Source of the DNA: Bacteroidota bacterium
Lineage (GTDB): Bacteria > Bacteroidota > Ignavibacteria > SZUA-365
Length of the DNA stretch: 9,105 bases
Assembly: GCA_023432805.1 (NCBI GenBank)
Contig: JAEYUG010000080.1
Coordinates: 1-9,105, forward strand
Reading direction: 5' to 3'
A model generated the notes under the pieces. That model was given only the letters and a program-made list of their open reading frames with translations. It made no database searches and had not been told where the DNA came from. Below, piece by piece: positions 1 through 9,030 of the stretch (its first letter is position 1; each line of letters opens with the position of its first letter). A program made the translations under genes and the position numbers.

Positions 1-1989
<1,989 letters not shown>

Positions 1990-2156
1990 ATCTTCTTCGT
2001 CTGGTGGCGCCGACACGCGAGGATGTTCCCGTTGCGGGGTCCTCAAGCGAATGCGCCGGGGTGAGTGAGGCAAGGCGCCTCGGCCGCGCCCGTGCGGGGA
2101 GCGGCAATGAACGGCAGGGTCAGCCTTCAATATACGACTTCCCTGCCATACATTGG

Positions 2157-2187
2157 TTGCTTTGTCGCGGGAATCTGCATAGCTTCG
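2157..2187 (+). promoter_or_regulatory. Candidate Bacteroidota-type promoter for the pseudoprotease gene
   Basis: TTG at 2157-2159 is followed after exactly 20 bases by TAGCTTCG at 2180-2187, one mismatch from the TAnnTTTG -7 element. A transcript would begin near 2194, upstream of the three possible ATG starts at 2214, 2265 and 2271. It lies in the 281-bp gap between two divergent genes. One mismatch and no experimental data keep this tentative. Confidence 0.4.
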
Positions 2188-2270
2188 AATCGTACGTCAC
2201 GTCCACCGTTGTCATGTCGCACCGCATCGTTGCGGGGGATACACCGCACGCACGCACGCCCATCATGCTC

Positions 2271-3788
2271 ATGCCGCATCGAACCACCACGCGCTTTCCG
2301 TTCCTGTGCACCGTCGCGCTCGCGACCCTGTTGTTCGGGGTGCAGCATGTCGCACGCACGCAGTACCTCGACGCCAATGCCGTCTTCGATCGCTGTGCGC
2401 CGGGTGTCGTCGCGATCGAACCCGACCTGCCGGACGGCCAGGGCGTACACGGCGGCTTCTTCGTGGCGAATGATGGATGGATCCTGACGTGGAGCGAGGT
2501 CGTGCGCACGGCCGCGGCCACGCAGCTGCGCGTGCGCTTGAAGAACGGCACCGTCCACCGGGTCCGCAGAGTCCTCATCGGAAGCGACGCGAGCCGCGAC
2601 CTTGCGCTGGTGCAGATCGACAGCACGCCACGCATGGTGCTTCCCATCCGACGCGAAGGCGAGGTGCCCGCCGACGAGGAAGTGCTCGCCATCGGACATG
2701 TCGACGGACAGCCCTGGGCCAGGGTGCGCGGACGCATCACCCTGCAGGCCGCCGAGACGGGAGACGATCGTGCGTACGTGCAGATGCAGATCGGGGGATG
2801 GCCGGGCTTCGCAGGCGCGCCAATCATCAGCGAGCAGGGTGTCGTCGTCGGCGTCTTCCGCTGGGATGCGCGCAGCGGCACGGCGCTGCCCGCGGTGCGT
2901 GCCGGTGTGATCCGTGCCTTCCTGCGCAGCCACAACCTGACCTACCAGTCGTATCCCTTCTTCAATCAAACGCCGCGCGACATCATCAACGCGACGCAGC
3001 GCGATCTCGACTATCAGCGCACGGCAATGATCGGCGAGCGGCAGCGGCTGATCGACGAGCGGCGGGTGTTCGAAGACAGCATGCTCGTGGTGCGGCTCGA
3101 GCTGGCGCGGCTGCGCGAACGCTACGACGCCGAACGCAACGCCAGTGAGGCGATGCTCGAACAGGCCGACATGCTGCGCCGGCAGCAGGAACGGCGCGCG
3201 GCCGAGATCGACACGCGGTCGGCCGCGCTCGAGGAGCGGGCCGCGATGCTCGCACGTGAGGTGCACGAACTCGAACAGCGCATCGCGCGCTTCGACGAGC
3301 GCGGGGGCGAAGGCGATCCCATCGATCCGCCGCCCGTCTTCGCGATCGAGGGATCGCTCGGCCTGGCCGCGGCATCGTCATCGAAATCCGGCGGCATGGG
3401 ACTGCTCGGCTACGGCATCGGACTCTTCTACCGCTTCGACGTGGATGCGCGGTCCTGGCGCCGTGCGCTGCGACCGACCGAGCGGCTGGGACTGGTCTAC
3501 AGTCTGCATCGGCAGTATGCGGGCGGTGATCTGCAGCAGGGCTATCTGCACGATCTGGTGCTGGCGTACGACTATGATGGGATGTTTCGGGTGGCGGGAG
3601 GAATGAATTTTCCGACGGGCCACGGGTTGTTCACCGACACCCGGTATTACGTGCTCGCGGTGACCTGGTATCCCGTGCGGAAGCCTCTGCCGGCGGGCGT
3701 GACGTTGCGGCATTTCTCGTCGTCGGATTTCCGGGAGCGGCTCTGGTCGGTGGGGGTGACGGTTGCCCTCGACGGGCTGGTGTTCTGA
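2271..3788 (+). CDS. Exported trypsin/HtrA-like pseudoprotease with coiled coil and C-terminal barrel-like domain
   Basis: 505 residues from the ATG at 2271. Residues 1-31 look like a Sec signal peptide (basic start, then a hydrophobic core FLCTVALATLLFGV). Residues about 40-225 read as a chymotrypsin-fold S1/HtrA-like domain, but the catalytic positions are degraded: the TNxHVV motif is TWSEVV (Glu76 at the His position), the Asp is kept in SRDLALVQI (Asp110), and GNSGGP is GFAGAP (Ala181 at the Ser position). Proteolysis by the usual mechanism is therefore not expected. Residues about 240-344 form a charged heptad-like helix rich in Glu, Arg, Leu and Ala, probably a coiled coil. Residues about 350-505 alternate hydrophobic and polar residues in seven or eight strand-like segments and end in Phe, as outer-membrane barrels often do. 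Alternative starts are ATG 2265 and 2214; 2271 gives the most normal signal peptide. No clear ribosome-binding site precedes any of them. The function is unknown; a scaffold or envelope tether is a guess. Confidence 0.75.
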   Translation: MPHRTTTRFPFLCTVALATLLFGVQHVARTQYLDANAVFDRCAPGVVAIEPDLPDGQGVHGGFFVANDGWILTWSEVVRTAAATQLRVRLKNGTVHRVRRVLIGSDASRDLALVQIDSTPRMVLPIRREGEVPADEEVLAIGHVDGQPWARVRGRITLQAAETGDDRAYVQMQIGGWPGFAGAPIISEQGVVVGVFRWDARSGTALPAVRAGVIRAFLRSHNLTYQSYPFFNQTPRDIINATQRDLDYQRTAMIGERQRLIDERRVFEDSMLVVRLELARLRERYDAERNASEAMLEQADMLRRQQERRAAEIDTRSAALEERAAMLAREVHELEQRIARFDERGGEGDPIDPPPVFAIEGSLGLAAASSSKSGGMGLLGYGIGLFYRFDVDARSWRRALRPTERLGLVYSLHRQYAGGDLQQGYLHDLVLAYDYDGMFRVAGGMNFPTGHGLFTDTRYYVLAVTWYPVRKPLPAGVTLRHFSSSDFRERLWSVGVTVALDGLVF

Positions 3789-3790
3789 CG

Positions 3791-3877
3791 GGAGGGTGGA
3801 CGTCCTCGTCCACTCGAAAGGAGGGTGGACGTCCTCGTCCACTCGAGAGGAGGGTGGACGTCCTCGTCCACTCTTGA
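3791..3877. repeat. Three tandem 29-bp repeats, each a GTGGACG/CGTCCAC hairpin
   Basis: Three consecutive copies (3791-3819, 3820-3848, 3849-3877) are near identical and differ only in their last few bases. Each contains a perfect 7-bp inverted repeat, GTGGACG and CGTCCAC, around a TCCT loop: arms at 3796-3802/3807-3813, 3825-3831/3836-3842 and 3854-3860/3865-3871. The array starts 2 bp after the stop of the pseudoprotease gene. Because 29 is not a multiple of 3, successive copies are read in different frames, and several spurious reading frames run through without stops. There is no T-run, so this is not a classic terminator. Confidence 0.9.
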
Positions 3878-3897
3878 CGGATGCTCAGTGGGTGCTG

Positions 3898-3917
3898 GGT
3901 GGACGAAGACGTCCACC
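3898..3917. repeat. Fourth, inverted copy of the GTGGACG/CGTCCAC hairpin
   Basis: GTGGACG (3899-3905), loop AAGA, CGTCCAC (3910-3916), closed by one further G-C pair (3898/3917). Relative to the three tandem copies the loop is the reverse complement with one change (AGGA to AAGA), so this is an inverted, diverged, solitary copy lying 48 bp before the uvrB start. It supports a mobile or repeatedly copied palindromic element rather than simple tandem slippage. Confidence 0.85.
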
Positions 3918-3965
3918 GACCTCTCGGATGTGGTATGGTGTCGGGGTTTTTCGCAGATTGAGAGG

Positions 3966-5981
3966 ATGCGATCATTCAAATTGGTTTCGGAGTATCAGCC
4001 GTCGGGCGACCAGCCCGAGGCGATTCGCCAATTGCTCGAAGGACTTCGTCGCGGCGACGGCTTCCAGACGCTGCTCGGCGTGACCGGAAGCGGCAAGACG
4101 TTCACGATCTCGAATGTCATCACGGAGATCACGCGTCCCACGCTCGTGATTTCCCACAACAAGACGCTGGCCGCACAGTTGTACGGGGAGTTCAAGAGCT
4201 TTTTCCCCGACAATGCCGTCGAATTCTTCATCTCGTACTACGACTATTACCAGCCCGAGGCCTACATCCCCTCGACCGACACGTTCATCGAGAAGGACAT
4301 GTCGATCAACGACGAGATCGACCGGCTGCGGCTCAAGGCGACGAGTTCGCTGGTGGACGGCCGGCGCGACGTGCTGATCGTGGCGTCGGTCTCGTGCATC
4401 TACGGCATCGGCTCGAAGGAGATGTATGCGAATCAGGTGGTGACCGCGCACAAGGGGGATGTGGTCGATCGCAACGAGTTCCTGCGCATGCTCACCAACA
4501 TCCACTACGTGCGCAACGACTTCGATTTCACGCGCGGTACATTTCGTGTGCGGGGCGACACGGTCGACATCATCCAGGCGTATGAGGACGAGGAGGTGAT
4601 CCGCGTCGAATTCTTCGGCGACGAGATCGAGTCCATCGGTCTGGCCGACCGCATGACCGGCCGGGTGCGCGAGCGCATCGATGAGATCACGGTGTTTCCG
4701 GCCAAGCACTTCCTCACCACCGAGGACGAGCTCAAGCGCGCGATCACCGACATCGAAGCGGAGCTCGAGGAGCGGCTCGAATACTTCCGCAGCTGCGGGA
4801 AGTTTCTCGAGGCGCAGCGCATCGAGCAGCGCACGCGCTATGATCTGGAAATGATGCGCGAGATCGGCTACTGCTCGGGCATCGAAAACTATTCGCGGCA
4901 TCTGGCGGGACGCAAGGCCGGCGAGCGACCGGAATGTCTGCTCGACTACTTCCCCGACGATTTCCTGCTCGTGATCGACGAGTCGCATCAGACACTGCCG
5001 CAGATCCGCGCGATGTACAACGGCGACCGCATGCGCAAGGAGACGCTCGTCGAGCACGGCTTCCGCCTGCCGTCGGCGATGGACAACCGTCCCTTGAAAT
5101 TCGATGAGTTCGAGTCGATGGTCAACCAGTGCATCTTCGTCAGCGCCACACCCGCATCCTACGAACTGCAGCGCTGCGACGGCGTGGTGGTCGAGCAGAT
5201 CATCCGTCCGACGGGACTGCTCGATCCCCCGATGGAGGTGCGGCCGATCCGCAATCAGATCGACGATTTGATCGGCGAGATCCGTACGCGGGCGGCGCGC
5301 AACGAGCGGGTGCTGGTGACGACGTTGACCAAGCGGATGTCGGAGGATCTGACCGAATATCTCGAGAACATCGGCATCCGTGTCCGCTACATGCATTCGG
5401 AAGTCGAGTCGCTCGAACGTGTCGAGATTCTGCGCGACCTGCGGCTCGGGGCCTTCGACGTGCTGGTGGGGGTGAACCTGCTGCGTGAGGGACTCGACCT
5501 TCCGGAGGTGTCGCTCGTGGCAATTCTGGATGCGGACAAGGAGGGCTTTCTGCGCAGCGAGAGTGCGATCATGCAGATCGCGGGGCGCACGGCGCGCAAT
5601 GTCGACGGACTCGTGATCATGTACGCCGACCGTGTGACCGATTCGATGCAGCGGGTGCTCGACGAGACGCGGCGGCGGCGTGTGCTGCAGGAGCAGTACA
5701 ACACCGATCACGGCATCAGTCCCAAGACGATCATGAAGTCGATGGAAGACATCATGCACGCGACGGCGATTGCCGATGTGAAGACGCGCAACGACGAGAA
5801 GACGCAGGCGAAGCTCAAACCGCGGCTGGTGGCTGAGCCGGTGCTGCGCTATATGTCGGCGCAGCAGCGCACCGAACTTGTCGAGCAGATGCGAGCCGAG
5901 ATGGTGCAGGCCGCCCGTGATCTCGAATTCGAGCGCGCGGCTCAGCTGCGCGACGAAATCACGCGCATCGAAAAAGGATAG
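3966..5981 (+). CDS. uvrB: UvrABC excinuclease subunit B
   Basis: DNA damage-recognition helicase-like subunit of nucleotide-excision repair. It is loaded by UvrA, verifies the lesion by inserting its beta-hairpin into DNA, and recruits UvrC for incision, in the cytoplasm. The 671-residue product is close to the E. coli length. It begins with the family signature FKLVSEYQPSGDQPEAI, which fixes the start at 3966. Walker A GVTGSGKT is at 38-45 and the DESH box is at 338-341. The beta-hairpin region is Tyr-rich, starting YYDYYQPEAYIP at 91-102. SATPASYEL and the motif VI region QIAGRTARN are present, and a C-terminal UVR domain occupies about 636-671, the part that contacts UvrC. No catalytic residue is missing. 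A GAGAGG stretch lies directly against the ATG, too close for normal Shine-Dalgarno spacing. It stands alone: upstream is the hairpin repeat cluster and downstream a convergent gene 3 bp away. No LexA-like operator was recognised. Confidence 0.98.
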   Translation: MRSFKLVSEYQPSGDQPEAIRQLLEGLRRGDGFQTLLGVTGSGKTFTISNVITEITRPTLVISHNKTLAAQLYGEFKSFFPDNAVEFFISYYDYYQPEAYIPSTDTFIEKDMSINDEIDRLRLKATSSLVDGRRDVLIVASVSCIYGIGSKEMYANQVVTAHKGDVVDRNEFLRMLTNIHYVRNDFDFTRGTFRVRGDTVDIIQAYEDEEVIRVEFFGDEIESIGLADRMTGRVRERIDEITVFPAKHFLTTEDELKRAITDIEAELEERLEYFRSCGKFLEAQRIEQRTRYDLEMMREIGYCSGIENYSRHLAGRKAGERPECLLDYFPDDFLLVIDESHQTLPQIRAMYNGDRMRKETLVEHGFRLPSAMDNRPLKFDEFESMVNQCIFVSATPASYELQRCDGVVVEQIIRPTGLLDPPMEVRPIRNQIDDLIGEIRTRAARNERVLVTTLTKRMSEDLTEYLENIGIRVRYMHSEVESLERVEILRDLRLGAFDVLVGVNLLREGLDLPEVSLVAILDADKEGFLRSESAIMQIAGRTARNVDGLVIMYADRVTDSMQRVLDETRRRRVLQEQYNTDHGISPKTIMKSMEDIMHATAIADVKTRNDEKTQAKLKPRLVAEPVLRYMSAQQRTELVEQMRAEMVQAARDLEFERAAQLRDEITRIEKG

Positions 5982-5984
5982 GGG

Positions 5985-7838
5985 TCAGTCGAGATACCGG
6001 CGGCGGCTCCAGGCGTTCTCGTCGACTGAGACGAGTCCGGCGGCGTCGCGCACGCGACCGACGGGGTAGACGTTCTGGCGGGCATCCCACCAGGGGGAGC
6101 GTTCATACAGGTAGTACAGACGGGCGCGCGGGTTGGCTGCGAAGGTCGAATCCGCAGCCAGCTTCCGCTCGAAGTCGGCGCGAAGAGTGGGATTCCCTGC
6201 GAGCAGCACGGGGGCGATGCGCTCCATCACATGCGCCTCGAAGTATTCCTTCTGCTCGAAAATGCCGTTGAACATCCCCCATGACAGAAAGGAATCGGGT
6301 CCGTCGGGCTCGAGCAGATGCAGGGCCACGCAGCCGCTGGTCTGCGCGAGTCGCACGACGTAGGTGCCTGCCGGCCACTCCGTCGTGTCGATGCGCGTAC
6401 GGTGCTTGATGCGTTCGAGGCGCACCCGCGTTTCATAGGGGCGTGTGGACCAGGTCGTCGAATCGATCACGTACGTTTCGGTGATCACGCGCTGCTTCTT
6501 CGACAAGCGCTCGAGCCGCACGCCGTGCAGGCGGAGGATCTCGGCCTGTTCGGTATGCTCCATCGGCAGCAGGTAGGCGCCCGGTGCGGTGACGGTGAGC
6601 GAGGGACGCACGACATCGATGATCGGCACACGCACGGTGTCGGGCTGTTCGTGATCCCACACCTGGTAGGTGCCGCCCGAGATGTCGCTCTCCCGGATTT
6701 CGGACTTCCAGGTATAGAACTCCATCGATGTGATAGACGAATCCGCCTGGAAACGCAGCGGCACGATGGCGGGACGCTTCCGCGCACGGAACAGGTCGAT
6801 CGTTTCGAGGTCGGCGGTCTCGGTGGCCTTGCGCAGATCCGCACCCTTCTGGTTGATGTAGGCGATGGTTTCGACGAGCATGCGGTAGGTGGACTGCACA
6901 CGCTGCTTGAAAGGCTTGAGACTGTGCGTCTCGATCAGCAGGGCACTGCGATTGCGGATCGCCGCATAGCCGGTCGAGAACCGCGGCGTCGCAGCGTAGG
7001 CGCGGATGCCCTTCGAGAGATCCCGGTCCTCGCGCGGCAGCACATAGGGCGCGATCGGGTCGCCGAACGCCGCCATGCGCCGCACGAGCACCTTGTCGAA
7101 GGCCTTCTGCCACTTGACGATGCGCGGCGACATGTTCGCGAACATTTCCATCGTGTACGTGACGTTGTACTGGAAGTCGATGCCGTCGGTCACATGACAG
7201 TCAACGAACATTTCCGGCATCCACGCGTCGTACATGCGCAGCCACATGCGCATCTCCGGTGCGTCGGCCTTCATGAAGTCGCGGTTCAGGTTCAGATTGT
7301 GCGCGGTCGTGCGCCAGCCCGTGATCTCAGGCCCGTCCTGATTGAAGCGATTGTGCCTGCCCCGGCGCTCATGCCCGTCGACATTGAAGATCGGCAGGAA
7401 GAGAATGATCGCCTTGTCGGCCAGCCGCTCCTGCGTCTTCGTCACCGCGATGTCGCGCATGAGCATCATCCCCGCATCCTTTCCGTCGATCTCCCCGGCG
7501 TGGATCCCCCCCATGATCAGCACCACCGCCTTCTTCGTCGCACGCGCCGCCTCGGGCGTGAACGCTCCGTCGCGCGAGAGAATCAGCAGCGGGATGTCGC
7601 GCCCCTGCGGAGAAATGCCGATGCTCCGAAGCTCGATCCAGGGTGAGGATTCCGCCAGCCGCTTCAGATACCCGATCGTCGCCTCGTAATCGGGCGTCTC
7701 ACGGCCATCGGACTGCTCGAACACCGTGAGCCAGTCCTCGGGCGGGGGGGCCTGCGCCTGCAGCGGAGAGGCGGTGAGTACAAGCACAAACACGAATGCA
7801 GGCAGAAGGGCGGCGTAGCGGACGATGGACATGGACAT
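5985..7838 (-). CDS. Secreted M14-family zinc carboxypeptidase
   Basis: 617-residue exported metallopeptidase, predicted to remove C-terminal residues from peptides (or cleave cell-wall peptides, as some M14 members do) outside the inner membrane. Residues 1-29 form a signal peptide ending SPLQAQA. The M14 catalytic set appears complete: zinc ligands His113 and Glu116 in GGIHAGEIDG, third ligand His215 in VDCHVTDG, substrate-binding NLNRD (183-187; Asn185, Arg186) and general-base Glu303 in LLIETHS. The NVDGHE segment (152-157) matches the NPDG region of the family. Residues about 340-617 are an extra domain of mixed and beta character with no motif I recognise, so the protein is about twice the size of a bare M14 domain. 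A second ATG at 7832 would shorten it by two residues. It ends 3 bp from the stop of uvrB in tail-to-tail orientation, with no visible terminator between them. A TATATTTG element lies 31 bp upstream of the start. Substrate is unknown. Confidence 0.9.
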   Translation of the reverse strand: MSMSIVRYAALLPAFVFVLVLTASPLQAQAPPPEDWLTVFEQSDGRETPDYEATIGYLKRLAESSPWIELRSIGISPQGRDIPLLILSRDGAFTPEAARATKKAVVLIMGGIHAGEIDGKDAGMMLMRDIAVTKTQERLADKAIILFLPIFNVDGHERRGRHNRFNQDGPEITGWRTTAHNLNLNRDFMKADAPEMRMWLRMYDAWMPEMFVDCHVTDGIDFQYNVTYTMEMFANMSPRIVKWQKAFDKVLVRRMAAFGDPIAPYVLPREDRDLSKGIRAYAATPRFSTGYAAIRNRSALLIETHSLKPFKQRVQSTYRMLVETIAYINQKGADLRKATETADLETIDLFRARKRPAIVPLRFQADSSITSMEFYTWKSEIRESDISGGTYQVWDHEQPDTVRVPIIDVVRPSLTVTAPGAYLLPMEHTEQAEILRLHGVRLERLSKKQRVITETYVIDSTTWSTRPYETRVRLERIKHRTRIDTTEWPAGTYVVRLAQTSGCVALHLLEPDGPDSFLSWGMFNGIFEQKEYFEAHVMERIAPVLLAGNPTLRADFERKLAADSTFAANPRARLYYLYERSPWWDARQNVYPVGRVRDAAGLVSVDENAWSRRRYLD

Positions 7839-7869
7839 GACAGACAGGGTGAATGCGGATGGATGGCAG

Positions 7870-7877
7870 CAAATATA
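7870..7877 (-). promoter_or_regulatory. -7 element (TATATTTG) for the M14 peptidase gene
   Basis: The minus strand reads TATATTTG, an exact match to the Bacteroidota TAnnTTTG -7 element, 31 bp upstream of the peptidase ATG at 7838, implying a leader of roughly 25 nt. No TTG is found at 19-21 bases upstream, so only half of the promoter is supported. It sits just downstream of the preceding gene's terminator, a logical position for a new promoter. Confidence 0.5.
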
Positions 7878-7910
7878 TCGAGGGGATGGGAGTGATGCGC
7901 ACGAGCGTGC

Positions 7911-7942
7911 AAAAAAACGGGGTCCCCCGAGTGGGGACCCCG
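7911..7942 (-). terminator. Strong intrinsic terminator of the lipoprotein transcript
   Basis: A perfect 10-bp GC-rich stem (7918-7927 pairing with 7933-7942, arm CGGGGTCCCC) with a 5-base loop is followed on the minus strand by seven T residues (7917-7911). It lies 60 bp after the stop of the lipoprotein gene. The T-run is only on the minus-strand side, so it acts in that direction. Confidence 0.95.
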
Positions 7943-8002
7943 CAGGCAGACAGCGGAAGCCGCCTGCACATGGTCACGTCGGGGGAAGCATCCCCCGACG
8001 CA

Positions 8003-8848
8003 TCATTTCTTGCTGCCGACCGGACCGGTTGCCCCCGGCATGCCTCCACCGTGCGCGCCCTGCCCGTCGACGGGAGGATGACCCGCAGGCATATCGCCGC
8101 TCGGTGCCATCTGGCCGTCCACCGGCGGATGTCCTTCAGGCATGCCGCCGGCCGGTGCGTCCTGGCCGTCCACCGGGGGATGACCCTCGGGCATGCCGCT
8201 GCCCTGACCGACCTCGGTGATCTTCACATCCTTCGGCGGCGTGAGCATCGCGATCGACAGATCCGAGCTGAGTTCGAGCTTCTTCGCGGTGAGCGTCATG
8301 GTCAGGCCGCCCATCTGCATTTCACTGCGCAGGGTGAGTCCCTGCCACATCGCGACCTTCATGAAGCCCTCCACATCATACACCTCGCACTCCTTGCCGA
8401 GCAGCGTCTCGGTCCCGATCTTCTTGCCACCCATCGAGCGCATCAGCTCCATGTTGACATTCAGCTTCTGCTCGGCGGTGAACTTCGTCATCATCGGCAT
8501 GAGCTGGGCGATCTGCGAGCCGCTCTTCGTGCCGACCTTCTGCAGGAGATCGATCATGTACTGGACGGAATCGTTGCGCAGCACGAGCTGCTTGATGGGA
8601 CGCTTGTCATCGCCCATCGTCACGGTGAAGTCGTCTTCGGTACGCTCGTACATGCCATAGTTGGCGATGTACTGCTTCTTGGTGCCCGTGGCGCCGCCAC
8701 TGTATTCGTATTCGATGTAGACATTCTGCTCGCCGTACAGGCGGTATTCGGGAGGCGTCGTCGAGAGTCCCTCGCCCGACTTGCTGCAGCCGGCGAGTGC
8801 TGCAACAGCGAACACCATGACAATGGAAAACAGGGTGAAACGGTTCAT
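8003..8848 (-). CDS. Lipoprotein with LolA/DUF4412-like domain and three C-terminal GHPPVDGQ repeats
   Basis: 281-residue predicted lipoprotein. The N-terminus has a hydrophobic signal and a lipobox LAGC with Cys21 as the lipidation site, so it should be anchored in a membrane facing the periplasm or outside. An AGGA seven bases before the ATG at 8848 supports this start. Residues about 35-215 are strand-rich with phrases such as LLGKECEVYDVEG and a final LTPPKDVKITEV, which recall the LolA/DUF4412-type fold; this is a judgement from pattern, not a search. The middle is Met-rich. Residues 218-268 are three 17-residue repeats beginning (G/D)MP(E/A)GHPPVDGQ, followed by a partial fourth, GMPGATGPVG, and a SKK end. 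It lies 57 bp downstream of tRNA-Val with no promoter or terminator between, so the two are probably co-transcribed, and a strong terminator follows. Role unknown; metal or heme-related binding by the Met/His repeats is conjecture. Confidence 0.85.
   Translation of the reverse strand: MNRFTLFSIVMVFAVAALAGCSKSGEGLSTTPPEYRLYGEQNVYIEYEYSGGATGTKKQYIANYGMYERTEDDFTVTMGDDKRPIKQLVLRNDSVQYMIDLLQKVGTKSGSQIAQLMPMMTKFTAEQKLNVNMELMRSMGGKKIGTETLLGKECEVYDVEGFMKVAMWQGLTLRSEMQMGGLTMTLTAKKLELSSDLSIAMLTPPKDVKITEVGQGSGMPEGHPPVDGQDAPAGGMPEGHPPVDGQMAPSGDMPAGHPPVDGQGAHGGGMPGATGPVGSKK
8045..8197 (-). repeat. Three 51-bp in-frame repeats encoding MPxGHPPVDGQ
   Basis: Three 51-bp units encode (G/D)MP(E/A)GHPPVDGQ followed by five variable residues (DAPAG, MAPSG, GAHGG). 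The GHPPVDGQ core is identical in all three at protein level while codons differ between copies, so the duplication is not recent and the core peptide seems to have been retained by selection. Confidence 0.9.
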
Positions 8849-8905
8849 GCAATTCCTCGTGTGTCGATGAAGACGTAGATGCCGCGGTATGCGGATGAAG
8901 CGAAG

Positions 8906-8980
8906 TGGGCAGTGAGGGACTTGAACCCCCGACCTTCCGGGTGTAAACCGGACGCTCTGGACCAGCTGAGCTAACTGCCC
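8906..8980 (-). tRNA. tRNA-Val (anticodon UAC)
   Basis: 75-nt cloverleaf on the minus strand. The acceptor arms GGGCAGT (8980-8974) and ACTGCCC (8913-8907) pair perfectly, with discriminator A at 8906. The D-arm carries TAGCTCAGCTGGT. The anticodon stem TCCGG/CCGGA closes loop TTTACAC, giving anticodon UAC (Val). The T-arm GGGGG/CCCTC has one G-T pair around TTCAAGT. The 3' CCA is not encoded, so it must be added after transcription. A promoter lies immediately upstream. Confidence 0.97.
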
Positions 8981-8995
8981 GATTTGTATAGCCTT

Positions 8996-9026
8996 CAAAG
9001 CTACAGACCTTTTTGCCCTCGTGCAA
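8996..9026 (-). promoter_or_regulatory. Bacteroidota-type promoter of tRNA-Val
   Basis: On the minus strand TTG (9026-9024) is separated by exactly 20 bases from TAGCTTTG (9003-8996), an exact match to the TAnnTTTG -7 element. Transcription would start near 8989, about 9-10 nt before the mature tRNA 5' end. Both elements and the spacing fit the sigma consensus known from Bacteroidota. Confidence 0.75.
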
Positions 9027-9030
9027 CATG

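Noticed and set aside
3791..3877. CRISPR array
   Set aside because: The 29-bp units abut directly with no spacers, and no cas genes are nearby.
3931..3939. Extended -10 box TGGTATGGT before uvrB
   Set aside because: No acceptable -35 element lies at the right distance and it does not fit the promoter type seen elsewhere in the window.
3825..3965. N-terminal extension of uvrB through the hairpin repeats
   Set aside because: UvrB proteins begin at the FKLVSEYxPSGDQP signature, and the extension only translates the intergenic repeats.
3972..5759. 595-codon open frame antisense to uvrB
   Set aside because: It lies wholly opposite a clear uvrB gene and has the His/Asp/Val-rich composition of an antisense shadow.
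6318..7646. 442-codon open frame antisense to the M14 peptidase
   Set aside because: It is the complement of a gene with a full set of catalytic motifs and shows no recognisable protein features of its own.
8849..8998. N-terminal extension of the lipoprotein through the tRNA gene
   Set aside because: The extra residues are a translation of tRNA-Val. The ATG at 8848 has a ribosome-binding site and gives a proper signal peptide with lipobox.
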